DNA from: Bacteroidetes bacterium UBA7368
Lineage (GTDB): Bacteria > Bacteroidota > Rhodothermia > Rhodothermales > UBA10348
Direction: 5' to 3'
Assembly (NCBI GenBank): GCA_002469915.1
Contig: DKOG01000286.1
Location: 1-8,392, forward strand
DNA length: 8,392 nt
The translations under genes were made by a program, and so were the position numbers. Positions 8,301 through 8,392 of the stretch are shown here, piece by piece. The stretch's first letter is position 1. Every line of letters starts with the position of its first letter. The notes under the pieces are model-generated. The model was not told the origin of the DNA, did no database searches, and saw only the letters and a program-made list of their open reading frames with translations.

Positions 8301-8392
8301 GCTGAGCGTATGATTCTAGAAGGTGGCCCTTCAGACGCTGATCGTATATCGTTCGGCTTTCGAGCCCTTACCTCGAGATCTCCAAACGAGGG
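5379..8392 (+). CDS. PSCyt1/DUF1549/LamG/DUF1553 cytochrome-type lipoprotein (C-terminus beyond window)
   Basis: The frame is open to the window edge, giving 1004 codons plus two bases. The N-terminus (MNRYIFLAVLLLATGC) is a lipoprotein signal with Cys16 as the lipidated residue, which decides the ATG start. GTG at 5358 and TTG at 5373 are in-frame alternatives. Residues about 38-140 are a planctomycete cytochrome c domain (PF07635 type): CYACH (C49, C52, H53) binds haem, and Met108 in KMPPP is the probable second axial ligand. Residues about 157-368 are DUF1549 (RRVTFDLTGLPPT, WLDLARYADSHGY) with a second CxxCH at C339, C342, H343 followed by DHRYDPVSQ. A helical segment (385-421) leads to a LamG-like concanavalin module (about 434-661; FSLSLWFRID, GSWHHIVMAYDG). 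DUF1553 begins near 755 (ARVAVNRLW, THPELLDYLA, STPLQALVLMNDPQFVEA). Family members usually run about 1000-1150 residues, so little is missing. They are extracytoplasmic, usually sit beside a DUF1501 gene, and have no established reaction. Sugar-polymer breakdown is an often-proposed role. Confidence 0.95.
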   Translation, partial: MNRYIFLAVLLLATGCSVDKPDSILEAEAHIPETVSFAFDVRPILSDRCYACHGPDAEGRVTDLHFDTPEGLDAALSESRRSRAVKGGNLGGSELYHRILSDDPEFKMPPPESNLSLTIEEKAILIRWIEQGGDFEPHWALTPPSQPAVPSTDSSWPNDDLDRFILAQIERSGFAPNEAASKEQWLRRVTFDLTGLPPTISELDLFLADESSGTFEKVADRLLATATYGEHMTVDWLDLARYADSHGYQDDGWRNMWPWRDWVIKAFNENMPYDEFVTVQLAGDLLPAPTRDQILATGFNRNHLQSQEGGIVLEEFRVDYVADRTDTFGKAFMGITTECARCHDHRYDPVSQEEYYELFSFFNSVNEIGNIPYAGEASPTVILTSPEEDERLEEIKAALTELEPLLDTGHERYATAFQSWLPSHGDIVPRGMTAHYPMEAFVEQNDLLTLEDLVQPDSAGYFWGNKDRLPPIVEGIDGKAMTLVGDGWLDMGNKRHHFDRTDPFSLSLWFRIDDESTYGPLLAKTSGLFDGDRGYHTFLNNDHTLTARMVHVGPDNELTIQTQDSVSTGSWHHIVMAYDGSSRASGLELYLDGTPMPIRVLSDNLRQSTTVTIDPTTGDSTNWAGPGDLRIGLSDTNQRMLEGVTVDEFKVFARALTLPEVNLLSGRKAGKEGLIDYFVETVASNYEEIRYQVRALREEENTILTHAHEVMVMSDLAEPRSTFVLNRGQYDQPTSPVKPGTPKAVLPFSDDLPKNRLGLATWLFEEDHPLTARVAVNRLWQTIFGTGIVSTPDNFGSQGALPTHPELLDYLALQYRDSGWNTKAMLRRLVLSATYRQSSIVPTYELEADPNNELYARGPDRRLTAEMMRDNALATSGLLVHQIGGPPVKPYQPAGLWKEQATRNGTEYVQDHGESLYRRSMYTVWKRTTPPPAMMNFDTSERNLCSIKRQSTSTPLQALVLMNDPQFVEASRILAERMILEGGPSDADRISFGFRALTSRSPNE

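Overview
The window carries four protein-coding genes and very little non-coding DNA. It most likely comes from a Bacteroidota-type bacterium, and the Rhodothermota / marine Bacteroidota neighbourhood is my best guess (moderate confidence). Two of the four proteins end in, or are cut inside, the C-terminal sorting region used by the type IX secretion system (T9SS), which is confined to the Bacteroidota/FCB group. The T9SS cues are QNYP at the window edge and YPNPYR plus a terminal FlgD-like beta domain. Roughly balanced base composition and weak Shine-Dalgarno sequences fit this too. No rRNA, tRNA, CRISPR array, insertion sequence or phage gene was seen.

Layout. Three genes run on the minus strand, in transcription order: a 271-residue two-helix membrane protein (5222 to 4407), a 743-residue secreted T9SS cargo protein (4230 to 1999), and a secreted OB-fold/Ig-like protein (1967 to the left edge, C-terminus cut off). 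The last two are 31 bases apart and probably co-transcribed. The membrane protein gene is separated from them by 176 bases, which hold a perfect DnaA-box 9-mer and a candidate promoter. On the plus strand, diverging from the membrane protein gene across 156 bases, lies a long lipoprotein of the planctomycete-cytochrome type (PSCyt1 / DUF1549 / LamG / DUF1553). It runs from 5379 off the right edge.

How they work together. The two T9SS cargo genes form a plausible surface-protein unit: both have export signals and extracellular beta-sandwich modules. The lipoprotein is an envelope protein with a haem-binding CxxCH motif and a carbohydrate-binding-like LamG module, a family usually found beside DUF1501 partners. 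Any such partner would lie beyond the right edge. The membrane protein has a helical N-terminal module, two transmembrane helices and a strongly acidic tail, and its function is unknown. I see no evidence of a defence system, biosynthetic cluster or other clearly new multi-gene machine. The most notable items are the OB-fold surface protein without a visible nuclease, the non-ATG start of the 743-residue protein, its EF-hand-like loop, and the uncharacterised membrane protein.
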